From Bacteroidales bacterium (GTDB lineage Bacteria > Bacteroidota > Bacteroidia > Bacteroidales > WCHB1-69): 64,000 nucleotides of DNA. The notes under the pieces are model-generated. The model was given only the letters and a program-made list of their open reading frames with translations. It did no database searches and was not told the origin of the DNA. The first letter of the stretch is position 1, and the number at the start of each line of letters is the position of its first letter. Of this stretch, positions 63,285-64,000 are shown one piece after another. The stretch is taken from the NCBI GenBank assembly GCA_024685175.1, contig JAIKWD010000033.1:81298-145297 (forward strand), written 5' to 3'. Position numbers and translations under genes: made by a program.

Positions 63285-64000
63285 ACCATCACATCCGCAT
63301 ATTGGCTCTGCTCCTGGTGCTCGTTCTCGCCTTGCAGGCACGCGCCCAGCACACCGACACCCTTTACGAAGTGCGCCGGCAGGTGGTCTATGACACTATT
63401 AAGGTGCGCGATACCGTGCGCATCCACGACACGCTCTATCTGGCCGACTACATCCACAACCGTAAATTGGAGGAACTGTTCTACAAACTGAAGGGCTCGG
63501 ATGCCGCCTCCGCCCCCGACTCGCTGCGCAAAATGTGGGAACAGACCGTAACCTTTTTGGAAAAATGCGTCCTAATGGATGAAACCACAAATTCCGCCAC
63601 TATGGACAGCATCCGAAAATACGGGGTCGCAGGCTTGCTCATCCTGGGACTAAACGCCCTGAGCACAGCACAAACCGACAGCACTCTGACCTCGCACCAC
63701 GACAACAACCCACACACCACCACAGCGCCAGTTGACCATCCCTTCGATGGATTCCATTTCGGCTACACCCTACAATTGGATGTGATGCATCCTATCACCA
63801 CTCAAAATCTGACAACCCAAGAACTCGGAAGGAAATATCCTTTACCTTCTTTCCATGCCGGGCTGGAGTTCTCTTACAATTTTGCCGACTACTTTGGGGT
63901 GTCCGCCGCACTGAACTATGGAACATTAGGAGGCGTGAATCTGAAAAAATACGGTTTTTCCCTTCCGCTGAAATTTGAGTTTCACTATCCTGTCACTCCA
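63281..64000 (+). CDS. Beta-barrel outer-membrane protein (partial, runs off window)
   Basis: Open from ATG 63281 to the window edge, 240 residues visible. Signal peptide NHHIRILALLLVLVLALQARAQ, then a stretch of DT repeats (VVYDTIKVRDTVRIHDTLYL), a helical part (about 55-110), a linker with a hydrophobic stretch (YGVAGLLILGLNAL), and then barrel-like strands (FHFGYTLQLDVMHPI, FHAGLEFSYNFADYFGVSAAL). The DT motif resembles the tail of the preceding sigma factor. The 4-nt overlap makes the pair co-translated; a sensing role in the outer membrane is an inference. Confidence 0.8.
   Translation, partial: MNHHIRILALLLVLVLALQARAQHTDTLYEVRRQVVYDTIKVRDTVRIHDTLYLADYIHNRKLEELFYKLKGSDAASAPDSLRKMWEQTVTFLEKCVLMDETTNSATMDSIRKYGVAGLLILGLNALSTAQTDSTLTSHHDNNPHTTTAPVDHPFDGFHFGYTLQLDVMHPITTQNLTTQELGRKYPLPSFHAGLEFSYNFADYFGVSAALNYGTLGGVNLKKYGFSLPLKFEFHYPVTP

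Overview
The window looks like a chromosomal segment of a Bacteroidota bacterium, most likely of the order Bacteroidales. Three things point there. (1) Several surface proteins carry type IX secretion (T9SS) sorting domains, of type A (5000-6406, 20429-20899) and of the gliding-motility type B (25441-27537, 36853-37275, 37294-40257). (2) Upstream of many genes sits the Bacteroidota -7 promoter motif TAnnTTTG, usually about 25 nt before the start codon, while Shine-Dalgarno sequences are mostly missing. (3) The housekeeping proteins (HU-SPOR fusion, DUF4292, PG0541 family, NUDIX-wHTH regulator, VTC/DUF4956 pair) are typical of the phylum. The genus cannot be told from the sequence alone. Coding is dense: no stretch over 300 bases lacks a gene. 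I see no insertion sequence, prophage or CRISPR array.

Layout. 1-4512 (+): end of a surface protein, a polyprenyl-phosphate sugar-phosphate transferase, a GNAT-like/SDR pair and a DUF975 membrane protein. 4552-6406 (-): free-methionine-sulfoxide reductase and a T9SS cargo protein. 6601-13823 (+): OPT transporter, deoxynucleoside kinase, kdsB, HU-SPOR membrane protein, pssA, LOG-like protein and DNA polymerase III delta prime. 13831-16258 (-): Wzx-like flippase, a beta-barrel protein and a 44-residue lipoprotein. 16339-27537 (+): Omp85-type protein, hisS, DUF389 protein, a surface-protein pair, a class A penicillin-binding protein and a type B T9SS cargo. 27543-34886 (-): AddB-like nuclease, lepA, clpB. 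35156-43390 (+): yqeY, lpxB, two type B cargos, a DUF4292 lipoprotein, a four-helix-bundle (S23) protein, queG, kdsD and tRNA-Leu, then rsmI at 43504-44175. 44276-49943 (-): a ribosomal protein block running L22 to S5. 50105-54385 (-): mscS, then a DUF2490 / DUF4956 / VTC / lipoprotein cluster. 54427-60410 (-): a three-part RND efflux system with a PG0541 protein. 60598-61293 (+): the divergent NUDIX-wHTH regulator. 61332-62130 (-): tRNA-Val, tRNA-Ser and a nucleoside phosphorylase. 62277-64000 (+): an ECF sigma factor with a membrane-spanning tail, overlapping a beta-barrel protein cut by the window end.

How the genes work together. Envelope building is the main theme: kdsB, kdsD and lpxB for LPS, the sugar-phosphate transferase and flippase for surface polysaccharide, pssA for phospholipid, a class A PBP for peptidoglycan, and five T9SS cargo proteins, which in this phylum are commonly anchored to LPS. 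The most notable signals are: a ribosomal block cut off from the rest of the S10-spc cluster yet with its own promoter, leader hairpin and terminator; a 17-bp palindrome TGTGTAAnnnTTACACA placed both between the NUDIX-wHTH regulator and the efflux operon and upstream of the GNAT/SDR operon about 59 kb away; a probably membrane-tethered sigma factor whose tail resembles the N terminus of the next protein; and short tandem repeat families that reach into the 3' ends of genes and supply their stop codons.
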